From: an uncultured Porphyromonadaceae bacterium
GTDB taxonomy: Bacteria > Bacteroidota > Bacteroidia > Bacteroidales > Muribaculaceae
Length of the DNA stretch: 32,738 bases
Direction: 5' to 3'
NCBI GenBank assembly: GCA_902462525.1
Contig: CABQCA010000007.1
Coordinates: 1-32,738, forward strand
Made by a program: the position numbers and the translations under genes. Shown here one piece after another: positions 31,680 to 32,738 of the stretch. The notes under the pieces are model-generated. The model was not told the origin of the DNA and did no database searches. It worked only from the letters and a program-made list of their open reading frames with translations. Each line of letters opens with the position of its first letter. Position 1 is the stretch's first letter.

Positions 31680-32738
31680 TCACTTCACCTGTGCTCCGTT
31701 CGTGGCCTCGGCCGAAGGCGAGGCCACGGTGAGGCTGCCGTCGGCATTGAGAGCCGACAGAATCATGCCCTGGCTTTCGACACCGCATTTTTTGACGGGT
31801 GCGAGATTGGCGACGAAAATCACCTGTTTGCCGACAAGTTCCTCGGGCTGATAGTACTGAGCTATGCCCGATACGATGGTGCGTGGAGTTCCCGTGCCGT
31901 CGTCGATGCTGAATTTAAGAAGCTTGTTGGCTTTTTTGACACGTTCGCAGCTCAGCACTGTGCCCACGCGGAGGTCGATTTTGCCGAACTCGTCGATGTT
32001 GATTTCGGACTGCTGGGGTGCCGGCTTGAAGTTGCGTATTTCGTTCTGGCGTTTTGTTTCGATGAGGCGGTCGACCTGTGCCTGAATGGTGGCGTCATCG
32101 ATTTTCTCGAACAGCAGTTCGGGCTTGCCGATGACAGTGCCTGCGGCGACGGGTTTTCCGCCAATCATGTCCCAGTTCAGTTTTCCGAGGCCGAGCGTGG
32201 CGGCAAGTTTCCGGCTCATGAAAGGCATGAAAGGCTCCATTACCACTGCGAGCGACGCGCATACCTGCAGGCATACGTTGAGCACCGTTTCCACCCGTGC
32301 CGGATTTTCTTTCCACACTTTCCAGGGTTCGGTTTCCTGCAGATATTTGTTGCCTGCGCGCGCAAAGGCCATGGCGTCCTTGAGAGCTTCGCGGAAATGG
32401 AAATTCTCGAGATTGTCGGTGAGCGATGCTTTGAGGGTATTCATTTCGTCGAAGAGGGCGAGGTCGATGTCCTCGAGTTTGCCTTCGGCGGGCACTGTGC
32501 CGTCGAAATACTTGTGGGTGAGCACAAGAACACGGTTGACGAAGTTGCCGAGAATGGCCACAAGCTCGTTGTTGTTGCGGGCCTGGAAGTCGCGCCACGT
32601 GAAGTCGTTGTCCTTGGTCTCCGGGGCGTTGGCGGTTAGCACATAGCGCAGCACGTCCTGCTTTCCGGGGAAGTCGGCGAGGTATTCGTGGAGCCACACG
32701 GCCCAGTTGCGCGAGGTGGAAATCTTGTCGCCTTCGAG
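31680..32738 (-). CDS. metG: Methionyl-tRNA synthetase, C-terminal part (5' end outside window)
   Basis: The minus-strand frame is open to the window edge, giving 352 codons. The upstream edge contains KISTS, the KMSKS-type ATP-binding loop, followed by RNWAVWLHEYL. Next comes the helical anticodon-binding domain (FQARNNNELVAILGNFVNR), and the last about 110 residues form a Trbp111-like tRNA-binding domain (IDLRVGTVLSCE, then LAPVKKCGVESQGMIL), as in long bacterial MetRS. It charges initiator and elongator tRNA-Met. It is upstream of ansA on the same strand. Confidence 0.97.
   Translation of the reverse strand, partial: LEGDKISTSRNWAVWLHEYLADFPGKQDVLRYVLTANAPETKDNDFTWRDFQARNNNELVAILGNFVNRVLVLTHKYFDGTVPAEGKLEDIDLALFDEMNTLKASLTDNLENFHFREALKDAMAFARAGNKYLQETEPWKVWKENPARVETVLNVCLQVCASLAVVMEPFMPFMSRKLAATLGLGKLNWDMIGGKPVAAGTVIGKPELLFEKIDDATIQAQVDRLIETKRQNEIRNFKPAPQQSEINIDEFGKIDLRVGTVLSCERVKKANKLLKFSIDDGTGTPRTIVSGIAQYYQPEELVGKQVIFVANLAPVKKCGVESQGMILSALNADGSLTVASPSAEATNGAQVK

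Noticed and set aside
31638..32639. 333-codon plus-strand ORF
   Set aside because: Antisense to metG; no recognisable domains.

Overview
The window reads as a chromosomal segment of a gut-type Bacteroidales bacterium, most likely Muribaculaceae-like (family assignment is inference). Supporting signs are moderately high GC, promoters of the Bacteroidetes form TTTG-N(19-21)-TAnnTTTGC, few Shine-Dalgarno sites, a type IX-like C-terminal sorting domain, an M49 lipoprotein peptidase, DUF4292, and a dut-TPR-DUF4292-envC cluster. Nearly all genes lie on the minus strand. The exception is a three-gene plus-strand operon at 16.2-19.9 kb. No rRNA, tRNA, CRISPR array, insertion sequence or phage gene was seen.

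Layout. 1-859: 5' part of a sodium-coupled neurotransmitter-symporter family transporter. 860-1329: non-coding, with hairpins, an inverted repeat and a possible gene relic. 1330-7139: ABC-type permease, rsfS, ftsH and a DPP III-like lipoprotein. 7344-10581: an SH3b/membrane/Cys-cluster protein, then tpx and a secreted thioredoxin-like protein without active-site cysteines. 10681-10883: an array of 63-bp hairpin repeats. 10945-15309: purT, a secreted CxxC protein, tatD, a polyprenyl synthase and a small membrane protein. 15446-16021: superoxide dismutase.

16165-19947 holds the main accessory system: a complete FokI-type (type IIS) restriction-modification operon. It has its own Bacteroidetes promoter, a possible 19-codon leader ORF, two separate D12-class adenine methyltransferases and a FokI homologue with all catalytic and dimerisation residues. 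In FokI itself the two methyltransferase domains are fused; here they are separate genes joined by a 4-base ATGA overlap. The operon is visibly AT-richer than its flanks and ends at a bidirectional terminator.

19965-24152 is an oxalate catabolism cluster on the minus strand: formyl-CoA:oxalate CoA-transferase (frc), oxalyl-CoA decarboxylase (oxc) and an AEC-family carrier resembling E. coli YfdV. Together these would import oxalate, activate it to oxalyl-CoA, decarboxylate it to formyl-CoA and release formate. The window also encodes the formate-using PurT. 24245-32738 is a cell-envelope and housekeeping run: flippase, degenerate-LytM EnvC-like protein, DUF4292 lipoprotein, TPR protein, dUTPase, small sorting-domain protein, type I asparaginase and the 3' part of metG.

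The observations most worth following are the split-methyltransferase FokI system and its leader ORF, the altered glycine loop in Frc, and the 63-bp hairpin array with a compensatory base-pair change.
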